A stretch of 64,000 nucleotides of DNA from CALMEC01 sp964531025 (GCA_964531025.1 CAZHDY010000003.1:124001-188000); one strand, 5' to 3'; positions 25,737 to 33,959 are shown, numbered from the stretch's first letter. Program-made: numbers and translations. The notes: generated by a model not told the origin, from the letters alone.

Positions 25737-26954
25737 ATGAAGAAACGCCACGTCCTGGGCGTCGCCCTGGCCACCGGCATCCTGTGCGCACCGGCGATCG
25801 CCGCCGTGCCGACCACGATCCGGGTGGAGGGTGGATCCGCCAACCTGATCCCGGAGGTCCCGGTCTCTGTGGACGACACGCCGGGTGCCACGGTGACGGT
25901 AACGGGTACACCCGCGGATGCGAACAGTCCGTCGAGCGCCACGGTCTCCGCGGGCAGCGTGACGGCCCAGACCGTGACCGCCGGCAACCAGTACGGGCTG
26001 CCCCTCGGCTTCACGATCTACTCGTTCGGAACCTTCCTGACGCGGGTCGGACCGGACACGATGCCGGTTTCCTTCTCCCCCTCCTGGCGCCTCACGGTCA
26101 ACGGACGAAGCGCCAACTCCGGTGCCGACCTGACCATCCTCCAGCCCAACGACCGCGTGGTCTGGGCCTTCACCTCCGACTTCACCGCGCGCGAGCTCGA
26201 CATCACCGTGTCGGGTGACCGATTCCAGCAGGGCCAGTCGTTCACCGCACGGGTCACGAGCACCGACCCGTCGACGCCGGAGGGGCAGCCCCTCGTCGCG
26301 GCTCCCGCTGCGGGTGCGATCGTGACCTACGGCGGCCAGACCGAGACGGCCAACGCCAACGGTCAGGTCACGTTCCGCGCCGTCGGCGAGGGGGTCCAGC
26401 AGGTGCGCGCCACCCGGGCCGACGAGGTGCGAAGCCCGGCTCGCTCGGTCTGCTCGTACACGTCCGACCCGTCCGTCTGCGCACTCCCGGCGACGCCCCC
26501 CGGACCCGGAGTGACAGCACCGTCGCCGACGGCGTCCGACACCAACGCTGACACCGTGGCCCCGGGCAGCGTGATCCGGTCGGTCGTCTCGGGTCGCAAG
26601 TACACCCGCATCAACCAGATCCAGGGCACCGCGAGCCCCGATCGTTCCGACATCCGCAGCGTGGAGGTCGCCGTCGCGCGCCGTATCGGCACACGCTGCC
26701 GGTACCTCAACCGGCGCGGCGTGTTCGGCAACACCCGTCCCTGCAACCGTCCGGTCTTCCTGACGGCGCGCACAAGCGGAACCCAGTGGATGATCGGCCG
26801 CAAGGCACCGTTCGTCCCCGGCCGGTACCTGGTCATGTCGCGCGCGATCGACGGTGCGGGCAACCGTGAGTCCCGGACCCTGAACGCGATCAACACGGTG
26901 TCATTCACCGTCGTGCCGCCCGTGGTCGCGAAGGTCAAGGCCGCCCGGTCGTGA
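25737..26954 (+). CDS. Secreted DUF4430 (transcobalamin C-terminal-like) protein
   Basis: A 405-residue exported protein under the cobalamin riboswitch. Signal peptide 1-23 (cleavage near AIAAV). Residues ~25-155 look like DUF4430, the domain that forms the C-terminal half of animal transcobalamin and intrinsic factor: TIYSFGTFL, SWRLTVNGRSANSGAD (116-131) and LQPNDRVVWAF (135-145), the usual 'W-x-V-N-G ... D-x-V-x-W' pattern. Residues ~165-240 form an Ig/carboxypeptidase-regulatory-like domain (TYGGQTETANANGQVTF), and ~265-395 a Cys-containing beta domain (AVARRIGTRCRYL, SRAIDGAGNRES). GAGGAGAT precedes the ATG. Its stop overlaps the next start (GTGA). Inference: it binds cobalamin or a precursor outside the cell. 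Confidence 0.85.
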   Translation: MKKRHVLGVALATGILCAPAIAAVPTTIRVEGGSANLIPEVPVSVDDTPGATVTVTGTPADANSPSSATVSAGSVTAQTVTAGNQYGLPLGFTIYSFGTFLTRVGPDTMPVSFSPSWRLTVNGRSANSGADLTILQPNDRVVWAFTSDFTARELDITVSGDRFQQGQSFTARVTSTDPSTPEGQPLVAAPAAGAIVTYGGQTETANANGQVTFRAVGEGVQQVRATRADEVRSPARSVCSYTSDPSVCALPATPPGPGVTAPSPTASDTNADTVAPGSVIRSVVSGRKYTRINQIQGTASPDRSDIRSVEVAVARRIGTRCRYLNRRGVFGNTRPCNRPVFLTARTSGTQWMIGRKAPFVPGRYLVMSRAIDGAGNRESRTLNAINTVSFTVVPPVVAKVKAARS

Positions 26955-27814
26955 GGCTCCGCCACGTCGCCACCGCCGCCGTGGGAACGCTCCTCCTCGC
27001 CGGAGGAGTACCCGCGGTCGCCGCCACCGACATCCAGGCGGCTCGGTCGGGGGCGACGTGGCTCCACAAACAGCGCATCGGCACGGTCGGCCAGCAGGCC
27101 GACCGTGTGGTGGCCATGGCGAGCGCCGGGGTTCCACGGGTCACCCTCATCCGCCACGTCCAGGCGATGCGCTCCGGTGCGCCGGACTACGCTCGATCCG
27201 CCGGCGCGACCGGCAAGGTCATCCTCGCCACCCGGGCCGCGAAGATGAACCCGCGCTCACTCGGCGGGGTCAACTACGTCGCCCGCTTGAAGTCGCAGTA
27301 CGCCGGAGGCCGGTTCGGCGAGAACACCTACGACCAGGCCTACGGGATGCTGGCGCTTCGCAGCGCCGGAGAGCGCGTACCGGCCGCCGCGATCGCCGCC
27401 CTCCGGCAAACGCGAGGTGCCGGCGGCTGGGGATACGACCTGAACCCGCGGATCCGCGACGACGTCTCTGCGACGGCGCTCGTCATCGAGGCGTCACGGG
27501 CCGCCGGGGTCTCGCCGCGCGATCCGATGCTGGTCGGCGCGACCCAATGGATGCTCGCCCAGCGCAACTCTCGGGGCGGCTACGGTATCCAGGGTGCCGG
27601 GACGACCACCGAGGCGAACTCCACGGCACTGGCAATCCGTGCGCTGCGCGCCATGGGCCGACGACCACCCGCCAACACCCTGCGCGAACTCCGCGGCCTC
27701 CAGGAGAAGGACGGTGGCTTCCGGTTCACCGGAACGATTCGCGAGAGCCGACTGATCGCGACGAACGATGCCGTCGTCGCCCTGGCGGGCAGGCGGCTCC
27801 CTCCGCCTTACTGA
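26951..27814 (+). CDS. Secreted alpha/alpha-toroid (prenyltransferase/squalene-cyclase repeat) protein
   Basis: A 287-residue exported protein co-translated with the DUF4430 protein (GTGA overlap). Signal peptide 1-25 (VPAVAAT). The rest is built of helical-hairpin repeats with glycine turns: QYAGGRFG (116-123), RGAGGWGY (155-162), NSRGGYG (206-212) and QEKDGGF (251-257), each followed by a helix such as DDVSATALVIEA or EANSTALAIRAL. This is the terpenoid-cyclase-like barrel, the same fold as the N-terminal domain of transcobalamin and intrinsic factor. It lacks the DxDD acid motif of cyclases and is secreted, so an enzyme role is unlikely. Inference: partner of the preceding protein in capturing B12. 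Confidence 0.85.
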   Translation: MRLRHVATAAVGTLLLAGGVPAVAATDIQAARSGATWLHKQRIGTVGQQADRVVAMASAGVPRVTLIRHVQAMRSGAPDYARSAGATGKVILATRAAKMNPRSLGGVNYVARLKSQYAGGRFGENTYDQAYGMLALRSAGERVPAAAIAALRQTRGAGGWGYDLNPRIRDDVSATALVIEASRAAGVSPRDPMLVGATQWMLAQRNSRGGYGIQGAGTTTEANSTALAIRALRAMGRRPPANTLRELRGLQEKDGGFRFTGTIRESRLIATNDAVVALAGRRLPPPY

Positions 27815-27984
27815 GATGAGTGGTGCCACGGCGATCGCGGCGTGTACTGCGTGCCCCCGGCGGCGCGGATGCGCCACCGGATGCCTCGGAAAGGACACCA
27901 CCCCGACCATCGACATGCGACGGCACCGCACATCCAGCGGCGGCGCGGACCACAGCCACGCCGCCGTGGCACCACTCATCTGAG
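27811..27984. repeat. 174-bp element with 23-bp inverted-repeat ends
   Basis: The left arm (27811-27833) and right arm (27962-27984) are complementary over 23 bp with one mismatch; the core is ATGAGTGGTGCCACGGCG. The left arm overlaps the stop codon of the preceding gene. The interior carries the direct repeat GGCGGCGCGGA twice. It could be a MITE-like insertion, a large terminator, or a small gene with symmetric ends. It shares its arm core with 20128-20224. Confidence 0.7.
27816..27983 (+). CDS. Possible small Cys/His-rich protein, 55 aa
   Basis: Not recognised and uncertain. The frame starts one base after the preceding stop codon and ends inside the right arm of the inverted repeat. Its product has four close cysteines (CTACPRRRGCATGC) and a His-containing tail (DHSHAA), which could bind metal, possibly relevant in a B12/cobalt-controlled operon. 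Against it: both ends coincide with the inverted-repeat arms, there is no Shine-Dalgarno of its own, and frames of this size arise by chance in GC-rich DNA. Confidence 0.25.
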   Translation: MSGATAIAACTACPRRRGCATGCLGKDTTPTIDMRRHRTSSGGADHSHAAVAPLI

Positions 27985-28059
27985 CGGCAGTCGGTGCGGG
28001 CGGACGTCGAAGCCCGTCCGCGCCGGTCTCGCGGCCCTCATTGGGCCGGCCATGGGGTC

Positions 28060-28239
28060 TCAGCGGGTGGACGCCTCGTGATGTTCGTCGTCGAGGTCCT
28101 CGGCGTCCGTCTCCTCCGAAGCATGTGACAACGGCGTCTCCCTCTCGGCGCGCTCCAGCGCCTCGAGGATGCGCAACGTGTCATCCGTCTCCTGCATGTG
28201 TCGGATGCTGCTCCGGCGTTCCCGCTTTGACTTTGCCAT
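28060..28239 (-). CDS. Small charged protein, 59 aa
   Basis: Not recognised. The ATG is preceded by GGAGGT at 4 bp, the best Shine-Dalgarno in this region, and third positions are GC-rich. The product is hydrophilic: a basic start (MAKSKRERRSS), a predicted helix (TLRILEALERAERE) and an acidic, His-containing end (EETDAEDLDDEHHE). Likely a small cytosolic regulatory or accessory protein. It lies 83 bp downstream of mutY on the same strand, so may be the last gene of that unit. Confidence 0.65.
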   Translation of the reverse strand: MAKSKRERRSSIRHMQETDDTLRILEALERAERETPLSHASEETDAEDLDDEHHEASTR

Positions 28240-28322
28240 CTGGACCTCCGTGTGAGAACGGTGATTCTATCGTTCCCGGCGACCTGGAGGGTCGGTCCCA
28301 CGGGATCGCGGAGTCGATCGTC

Positions 28323-29150
28323 TTACCGCATGGGCAGGAGATACCGGCGGCCCGCACGGGCAAGCCCGTCGCGCACCAGACTGGCCGCGGCGTCCGGATC
28401 ACGGTCGAGCGGGACCCGCCCCGCCGCGGCGATCTCGCCGAGCAGTCGTCCCCGCCGTTGCCGGAGGGATCCGTCGTAGCGCCCCTGAGGACGGCGTTTC
28501 GGGGTCACCTCGACCACGGTCCCGTTGTCCGCCGCCGGACAACCATCCCGCAGCGGACAGCCCGTCTCGCAGATCGGTCCACGCGCCGAGCACACGTCGC
28601 GACCGAAGTCCATGAGTGCCTGCCCCACCGTCCAGCCCTGTCCCTCCGGCGTCCCCGGCCAGCCGTCGGGAAACCGCCGGGCGAGTATCCGGCTCACGTT
28701 CGTGTCGACCGGCAACACCGCCTCACCGTCCGCGAAGCAGGCGATGGCGGCGGCCGTGTACGGACCCACCCCGGGAAGCTCCCTCAGGTCGGCCGGCCAC
28801 CCCGACTCGGAGACGACCCCGGCGGCGGCATGGAGGTTCCGGGCCCGGCGGGGGTACCCGAGCCCGTGCCATGCCGACAGGACGTCTCCGAGCGACGCCG
28901 AGGCGAGGTCACGGGCGGTCGGCCAGCGGTCCATCCACGCCGTGTAGTACGGGATCACCCGGCCGACCGGGGTGGCCTGGAGCATCGTCTCGGACACGAG
29001 GACCGCGTAGCGGTCACGGGTCGCGCGCCAGGGCAGGTCGGCGCCGGACGTCGCGTACCAGGCGATCAGGTCGTGGACGGCGCGGTCGGACTGAGGTGTC
29101 GGTGGTTCGTGCGGTGGCATTGGCGACGTGATGGTCTGTCCATTCTCCAC
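28323..29150 (-). CDS. mutY: A/G-specific adenine glycosylase (short MutY)
   Basis: Removes adenine mispaired with 8-oxoguanine. 275 residues as given, without the C-terminal NUDIX-like 8-oxoG domain. The fold markers are LPWRATRDRYAVLVSETMLQATPVGRV (key Glu in SETMLQ), the helix-hairpin-helix LPGVGPYTAAAI, and the catalytic Asp in LPVDTNVSRI. The Fe-S ligands are spaced C-x6-C-x3-C-x5-C, one residue more than the usual C-x6-C-x2-C-x5-C. The GTG used lacks a Shine-Dalgarno; an ATG ten codons later is equally possible. Confidence 0.88.
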   Translation of the reverse strand: MENGQTITSPMPPHEPPTPQSDRAVHDLIAWYATSGADLPWRATRDRYAVLVSETMLQATPVGRVIPYYTAWMDRWPTARDLASASLGDVLSAWHGLGYPRRARNLHAAAGVVSESGWPADLRELPGVGPYTAAAIACFADGEAVLPVDTNVSRILARRFPDGWPGTPEGQGWTVGQALMDFGRDVCSARGPICETGCPLRDGCPAADNGTVVEVTPKRRPQGRYDGSLRQRRGRLLGEIAAAGRVPLDRDPDAAASLVRDGLARAGRRYLLPMR

Positions 29151-29207
29151 CGAGTGGCCGACGACATGCCCGGGTGGCCCGAGTCGGGGTGTCGGCCCGC
29201 CCGTTGC

Positions 29208-30134
29208 CTATACGGCGCTGTGCGTGATCCCCGACGGAGGCGCGACGCTGGGCAGCCGGTCCCGCTGATCGCTCGCCCGCCCGCTCACGACCCCTCCGCG
29301 AGCGAGCTCCACGGCCCGATCGATTGTCGTGACCCCGGACTCCATCAGAAGGTCGAGAAGCCGCACGAGCACCGCCGCGGTCGCCTCGGCATCCGCCAGC
29401 GCACGATGCACCGGGCGGACGGCCGACCCCGCCCATTCGGCGAGCGCACGGAGGTTGAACCGCTCGACCCGCTGGTGCAGGAGACGACGCGCAAGCACCA
29501 GGGTGTCGAGCCACGGTTGGGTGAAGTTGCGACCTGTCACCCGATGGCGCTCGTAGTTGAGGAACGAGAGATCGAAGGCCGCGTTGTGGGCGACCATGAC
29601 GTCGTCGTGCACGAACTCGGCGAAGGCCTCGATCGTCTCGTCGATGGTCGGCTTGCCCACCAGCATCGCCGGCTCGATCCCTGTGATCTGCTGGATGATC
29701 GGCGGGATCTCCTGGCCCGGGTCGATCAGCGTGGAGAACTGATCGACGATGGAACCGGCGCAGAGGCGGACGGCTCCGATCTCGGTGATCTTCGACCTGC
29801 CCGGGACGCCGCCGGTGGTCTCCAGGTCGACGACGACGTACGAGACCTCGTCGATGCGGGCGGCAGTCCAGCGCGAGGGGGCTAGCCCGATCCGGTCGCG
29901 CTCGCACCACGTGAGGCGCGGGTCGGCGTCCACGATGTCGGCGACGAGCGTCCGCTGAAGCGGCGGCGGGCACCCGCGCACATTGAGGATCTCCGAGACG
30001 ACGTGGGCGATCTCCATGGGCCGCCCCCAGCGCGTCAGGAAGTCGCACAGGCGGTCCGCCAGCGTCGGCATGCCCCGACGCCCCGGTTGGGTGACCGGGA
30101 GCGACAGTGAGAGCTGCGCGGCATCGGACGACAC
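29208..30134 (-). CDS. DnaQ-type 3'-5' exonuclease (Pol III epsilon-like) with N-terminal extension
   Basis: A 308-residue DEDDh exonuclease, probably proofreading or repair. The exonuclease domain (~95-265) has VVVDLETTGG (Exo I Asp/Glu), HNAAFDLSFL (Exo II Asp) and HRALADAEATA (Exo III His/Asp). An N-terminal ~90 residues (ADRLCDFLTRWGRPMEIAHVV) look like a winged-helix segment, seen in some Gram-positive epsilon-like proteins. The GTG start at 30134 has TACCAT 8 bp upstream and no Shine-Dalgarno. Divergent from the SpoIID gene; 57 bp upstream of mutY on its strand, so both may be one repair operon. Confidence 0.85.
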   Translation of the reverse strand: MSSDAAQLSLSLPVTQPGRRGMPTLADRLCDFLTRWGRPMEIAHVVSEILNVRGCPPPLQRTLVADIVDADPRLTWCERDRIGLAPSRWTAARIDEVSYVVVDLETTGGVPGRSKITEIGAVRLCAGSIVDQFSTLIDPGQEIPPIIQQITGIEPAMLVGKPTIDETIEAFAEFVHDDVMVAHNAAFDLSFLNYERHRVTGRNFTQPWLDTLVLARRLLHQRVERFNLRALAEWAGSAVRPVHRALADAEATAAVLVRLLDLLMESGVTTIDRAVELARGGVVSGRASDQRDRLPSVAPPSGITHSAV

Positions 30135-30198
30135 GGATGCCGATGGTAGACCGGCACTGCGGACGGCTTACCGGACGGAGCGCTACGGTGCGCCGCAG
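30135..30198. promoter_or_regulatory. Divergent promoters (exonuclease / SpoIID)
   Basis: Leftward TACCAT (30148-30143) is 8 bp before the exonuclease GTG; rightward TACGGT (30184-30189) is 9 bp before the SpoIID ATG. Both resemble -10 boxes for leaderless or near-leaderless mRNAs. Confidence 0.55.
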
Positions 30199-31719
30199 AT
30201 GCCCCGTCCGTCCGACACACCTCCACGCCGCCGCGCGCGCGTCGGCATCCTGGTCGCGGCCATGGTCCTGGCGGGTGTCGGCGCCGTCGTCGCCGAGGAG
30301 GCGAGCGAGGAATCGCCCGACCCCGACCGCGTGTTCATCTTCTCAGGGCGTGGCTTCGGGCATGGCGTCGGCCTCAGCCAGTGGGGCGCCCGGCAGGCAG
30401 CGCAGGAAGGCCTGTCGGCCGAAGCGATCCTCAAGCACTACTACTCGGGAGTCGACATCACGAGCCGCCCGGCCTCCGACATCCGGGTGAAGCTCGTGGA
30501 GGACGTGGCGGAGGTCGCGCTGCACCACGACGGCCCGTGGCACATCACGCACGACGGAACCGTCACGGTGACCCGCGCACCCACCTACCGCGTCACCCGT
30601 GAGGGAAATGCGATCGTGGCCACCCCGACGACGCAGAGCGCGAGCATCCGATCGGAGAATGCCCTGGAGTTCCGGGCGGCGGGCGCGCCGATCGGCGTGG
30701 ACGGCCGGTCCTATCGGGGAACGATCCGTGTCCTCCCCACGTCCACGGGCCTCGACATCGTGAACACCGTGCCCGTCGAGCAGTACGTGCGCAGCGTCGT
30801 GTCGCGCGAGATGTCCCCGGAATGGGCCGAGGACGCCGCCGAGGCGCTCCGGGCACAGGCCATCGTGGCCCGGACCTACGCGCTCGCCAACCGCACCCCG
30901 AGTCGCGACTTCGACGTGATGGACGACCAACGCTCGCAGGTCTACGGAGGAGTGACCGACGAGGATCCGCGAAGCGACGCCGCCGTGACGGCGACGCGCG
31001 GCCAGGTGGTCACCGCCGGCGGAGAGCTCATCACCGCCTACTACTCGGCGTCGTCGGGCGGGCACACCGAGGACGGCGACCGCGTCTTCCCGGCCGACAA
31101 ACCGCAGCCGTATCTGCGCGGGGTGCCCGATCCCTACGACGAATCCGCTCCCCTGCACCGGTGGGGATCACCCCCCGTGTTCACCCCCGACGAGCTGTCC
31201 GAGAAACTGCGGACCGTCGTCCCGATACGTGGGATCGAGATCCTCGAACGGGGGTCGTCGCCGCGCGTGTTCCGCGCCCGTGTCGACGTCGTCCCCTTCG
31301 GGGGCGTCATCCTGACCGGAGCCCAGATTCGCGCCCGACTCGATCTCCCGGACACCTGGTTCGACGTCGTCGTGCGACCGTCGAAGCCCGACGGGTCACC
31401 CGTGGCCCTGGCCGATGACGCCGACCGCGCATCCGTCTGGTTGGCGGTGCTGAACGGCGGCAACCAGCAGGGCGCCGCGGCGCGTCTGGCCCAGACGGCC
31501 GAGGATCGCGGCTACCGCGCCGTCGCCGCCGGCAACGCCACCGAGCGTTCCGAACCGACCGCCGTGTACGCCGCTCCGGGGTCCGAGGCCGCAGCCGCGC
31601 GAGTGGCGCAGGACCTGGAGATCGACGGGTCCGTCCGTCCGCTCTCCGAGGCCGGGGACATCCCTGACGCACCGAGCGCCGCCAACGTGGTGGTCATCAT
31701 CGGCGGCGCCGTCGCGTAG
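30199..31719 (+). CDS. SpoIID/LytB-domain cell-wall protein
   Basis: A 506-residue exported protein. A membrane anchor or signal segment (~15-33) precedes a SpoIID domain (~45-330) with GFGHGVGLSQWGA (52-64), VPVEQYVRSVVSREM, ALRAQAIVARTYAL and YYSASSGGHTED. SpoIID is a lytic transglycosylase on denuded peptidoglycan in spore formers; non-sporulating relatives are thought to remodel the wall. The C-terminal ~100 residues (VWLAVLNGGNQQGAAARLAQ) resemble the LytR C-terminal domain. The ATG at 30199 is the first in the conserved region and has TACGGT 9 bp upstream. Convergent with an amidase gene across a terminator. Confidence 0.88.
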   Translation: MPRPSDTPPRRRARVGILVAAMVLAGVGAVVAEEASEESPDPDRVFIFSGRGFGHGVGLSQWGARQAAQEGLSAEAILKHYYSGVDITSRPASDIRVKLVEDVAEVALHHDGPWHITHDGTVTVTRAPTYRVTREGNAIVATPTTQSASIRSENALEFRAAGAPIGVDGRSYRGTIRVLPTSTGLDIVNTVPVEQYVRSVVSREMSPEWAEDAAEALRAQAIVARTYALANRTPSRDFDVMDDQRSQVYGGVTDEDPRSDAAVTATRGQVVTAGGELITAYYSASSGGHTEDGDRVFPADKPQPYLRGVPDPYDESAPLHRWGSPPVFTPDELSEKLRTVVPIRGIEILERGSSPRVFRARVDVVPFGGVILTGAQIRARLDLPDTWFDVVVRPSKPDGSPVALADDADRASVWLAVLNGGNQQGAAARLAQTAEDRGYRAVAAGNATERSEPTAVYAAPGSEAAAARVAQDLEIDGSVRPLSEAGDIPDAPSAANVVVIIGGAVA

Positions 31720-31745
31720 ACGGTTTCCGAGGGATCGTCCGTCAC

Positions 31746-31783
31746 GACGGGTGGCTCGACCTCTCCACAGGCGGCCACCCGTC
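31746..31783. terminator. Bidirectional terminator hairpin
   Basis: GACGGGTGGC (31746-31755) and GCCACCCGTC (31774-31783) form a perfect 10-bp stem with an 18-nt loop, between convergent SpoIID and amidase genes. Confidence 0.65.
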
Positions 31784-31796
31784 CGGGTACGACGAC

Positions 31797-32780
31797 CTAC
31801 ACGCGGACGGCGCGGCTGACCTTGGGGATGCCACCGATCGTCGCGGGAATCCTCTTGGCGATCAGCGTGCCGCGCAGCTTCTTCGCGTTGTCGAGCTCGG
31901 TGAAGATGCCGGCCCGGACGACGAACATGTAGCGCCGCTGCGATGCGTTCCACTCGTTGCGCACGATGGTCTTCTTGAAGCCGCGCTTACGGGTGAGCAC
32001 CAGCCGGGCCCGCGCGTCCTTGAGACGCCGGAAGGAACCCGCGTTCACCTGATAGGTGGGCACGGGCGTCGCACCGGAAGCATGCGCCGGATTGGTGTAC
32101 CCGGCGGCGATGTACTCCTCGATGCCCGCACCGATGGCCTCAGCCATACGCTGACGGACATTGGGGTCGGCCAGGACGAGCGCCTCCTGCGGGTTGCTGA
32201 GGTAGGCGCCCTCGAGCAGGACGGCCGGCATCCTCGTGTGCTTCAGGACGTAGAAGCCGGCGGTGCGAACGCCGCGGTCCGGCAGGCCCAGCGTCGCGAG
32301 CATGTGACGGTGGAGGATCTGCGCGAGTGCCTTCGACTGCGCACTGGAGTAGTAGTAGTGGTAGGTCTCGGTGCCCGTGGTCGTGGCCGCGAGCGCGTTG
32401 TGGTGGATCGAGACGAACAGGTCCGCGTTCGCATCGTTGGCGATCCGCACCCGCGCCTCGAGATCGGCGCCGACCGTCGTGTAGGGCACGTCCCCACCCG
32501 CGTTGTCCGTGTTCCGCGTGAGGAGGGTGCTGTACCCACGCGCCGTGAGGTACTGGTTCACGCGAAAGGCGACGTCGAGGTTGATGTCCTTCTCGAACAG
32601 GAGCGTCCGTCCGTCCGCATCGAAGCGGGGGGCCATGCCCGTGTCGGTGCCGGGCGGCAGCACCCCTCGGGCTCCGGTGTCACCTCCGCCGTGACCGGGG
32701 TCGATGGCGACCAGGGCACCGTTGGAAACGGCGGGGATGAAACCCAGGAGCGCGAGCGCGATGAGGAAACGTCGAACCAC
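31797..32780 (-). CDS. N-acetylmuramoyl-L-alanine amidase (Amidase_3) with C-terminal SPOR-like region
   Basis: Cleaves the bond between MurNAc and the stem peptide of peptidoglycan. 327 residues: signal peptide 1-21, then the zinc amidase domain with IDPGHGGGDTGA, LLFEKDINLDV, FVSIHHNA and LLEGAYLSNP (Zn-binding His/Glu/His and the catalytic Glu). The last ~80 residues (TYQVNAGSFRRLKDARARL, then RYMFVVRAGIF) match the SPOR/sporulation-related peptidoglycan-binding pattern in two strands. GTG start with GGAGG upstream, three bases after the GerMN lipoprotein stop, so the two form an envelope operon. Confidence 0.9.
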   Translation of the reverse strand: MVRRFLIALALLGFIPAVSNGALVAIDPGHGGGDTGARGVLPPGTDTGMAPRFDADGRTLLFEKDINLDVAFRVNQYLTARGYSTLLTRNTDNAGGDVPYTTVGADLEARVRIANDANADLFVSIHHNALAATTTGTETYHYYYSSAQSKALAQILHRHMLATLGLPDRGVRTAGFYVLKHTRMPAVLLEGAYLSNPQEALVLADPNVRQRMAEAIGAGIEEYIAAGYTNPAHASGATPVPTYQVNAGSFRRLKDARARLVLTRKRGFKKTIVRNEWNASQRRYMFVVRAGIFTELDNAKKLRGTLIAKRIPATIGGIPKVSRAVRV

Positions 32781-32783
32781 GGA

Positions 32784-33410
32784 TCAGCCTCCGGAGATCG
32801 AGAAATTGTGGAAGTCGGCACGGGTGAAACCCCCTGCCCAGTCGAACTGGGAACCGGCCGGCACGGTGGTCACTCCGTCGATGGTCACGTACACCCGGTC
32901 CACGTCCGCGGCCTGCGTGGCCGTGTAGACGAGGGGAGCGAGTACCGCCGCCTCGGCGGAGGACCCGCCGGTCGGGTAGCCGTCGGCGAACACCGCGCTG
33001 AGGTTCACGTAGGCGGCGTCGCCACGCACGTCCGTGCCGATGATCTCGGTCCCCGTGGGGAGCGCACGCATGCCGTCGGCGCCGACGGGCCCATCCGCGA
33101 GAGCGACCATCGCCGCGCGAAGGGCGCTGCTCGCCTCGACGGTCCGCTCCTCCGCGATGAGCGCGGTGGCCGCGTCGTTCATGAAGTACACGGTCACGGT
33201 CTGTGAACCGGGCGCTGCGGTATCGGTGGGGTTCTGCGTTGTGTCACTTCCGGTGCTGACCTCGGTCGGGGTCGTGACAGGTGGGTTCCGGGCCGACGTG
33301 TCGGTGGTATCCGCATCCGAGCCGCCACATCCGGCAACCACGAGAGCCAGGACGGCACCGGCGGCCAGCATGAGACCTCGGTATTTCGAATGCGATTGTG
33401 ACTTCGGCAC
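32784..33410 (-). CDS. GerMN-domain lipoprotein
   Basis: A 208-residue exported lipoprotein. The lipobox LALVVAGC (Cys near residue 27) follows a hydrophobic segment and is followed by a Thr/Ser/Pro-rich linker. The GerMN domain covers ~70-190: VTVYFMNDAA, ALRAAMVALADGP, GTEIIGTDVRGDAAYVNLSAVF and ATQAADVDRVYVTIDG. GerM-type proteins occur with cell-wall hydrolases; the operon with an amidase fits. The GTG at 33410 has GGAGG 6 bp upstream; longer frames start outside the signal peptide. Confidence 0.88.
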   Translation of the reverse strand: MPKSQSHSKYRGLMLAAGAVLALVVAGCGGSDADTTDTSARNPPVTTPTEVSTGSDTTQNPTDTAAPGSQTVTVYFMNDAATALIAEERTVEASSALRAAMVALADGPVGADGMRALPTGTEIIGTDVRGDAAYVNLSAVFADGYPTGGSSAEAAVLAPLVYTATQAADVDRVYVTIDGVTTVPAGSQFDWAGGFTRADFHNFSISGG

Positions 33411-33605
33411 GCTTGGCCTCCAGTGTAGGTGCGGACTCGTGGGATACCGCAGGTTCTCACAGAAAAATGACCGTCTCGTCACCTTCGACAATGGCCTGCA
33501 AACACCGCCCTCAGCCCCGCCTGGTGCAGTAGTGTGACGCAGACCCGGGAACCCCCAAAGGTGGCGTGGTTCCATGACCCATCATTCACATCTCACGGAG
33601 GAATC

Positions 33606-33959
33606 GTGGCGCTGATCAGCGGAATTGAAACGGTCTACTACCGTATCTGCAACATGAACGCCGCGGTGGCGTTCTACGAGGGCGTCCTGGGCCTCACGCT
33701 CAAGAACCGTGCCGGTAACGACTGGGCCGAGTTCACGATCGGGAACACCGAGATCGCCCTCGAAGGCGAGCTGGCCACCCGTCCGCACCAGGGTGGCGCG
33801 ACCGTCGTGTTCCAGACGGAGGACATCGACGCGCTCGAGGCCGCGCTCGACGCCAACGGCGCATCGAAGCGCGACGTCGAAGACCTCGGCCACTCGAAGC
33901 TGCTCGAGTTCTACGACCCGGACGGAAACCGCCTCATCGCCATGCAGGCCACGGCCTAG
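33606..33959 (+). CDS. VOC-superfamily (glyoxalase/dioxygenase fold) protein
   Basis: A 117-residue single-chain vicinal-oxygen-chelate protein, probably dimeric. YRICNMNAAVAFYEGVLGL, ALEGELATRP and KLLEFYDPDGNRLIAM show the paired beta-alpha-beta-beta-beta modules; the terminal Glu in LLEFYDP is the usual metal ligand, but the first-strand His is replaced by Tyr, so metal chemistry is uncertain. The GTG at 33606 has GGAGGAATC directly upstream. A TAGTGT at 33530 may be the -10 box of a 65-nt leader. Divergent from the GerMN operon. Confidence 0.8.
   Translation: MALISGIETVYYRICNMNAAVAFYEGVLGLTLKNRAGNDWAEFTIGNTEIALEGELATRPHQGGATVVFQTEDIDALEAALDANGASKRDVEDLGHSKLLEFYDPDGNRLIAMQATA

Noticed and set aside
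26951..27814. Squalene-hopene cyclase or prenyltransferase enzyme
   Set aside because: It has the toroid repeats but no DxDD or Zn-ligand motif, is only 287 residues, and has a signal peptide; a binding role fits the B12 regulation better.
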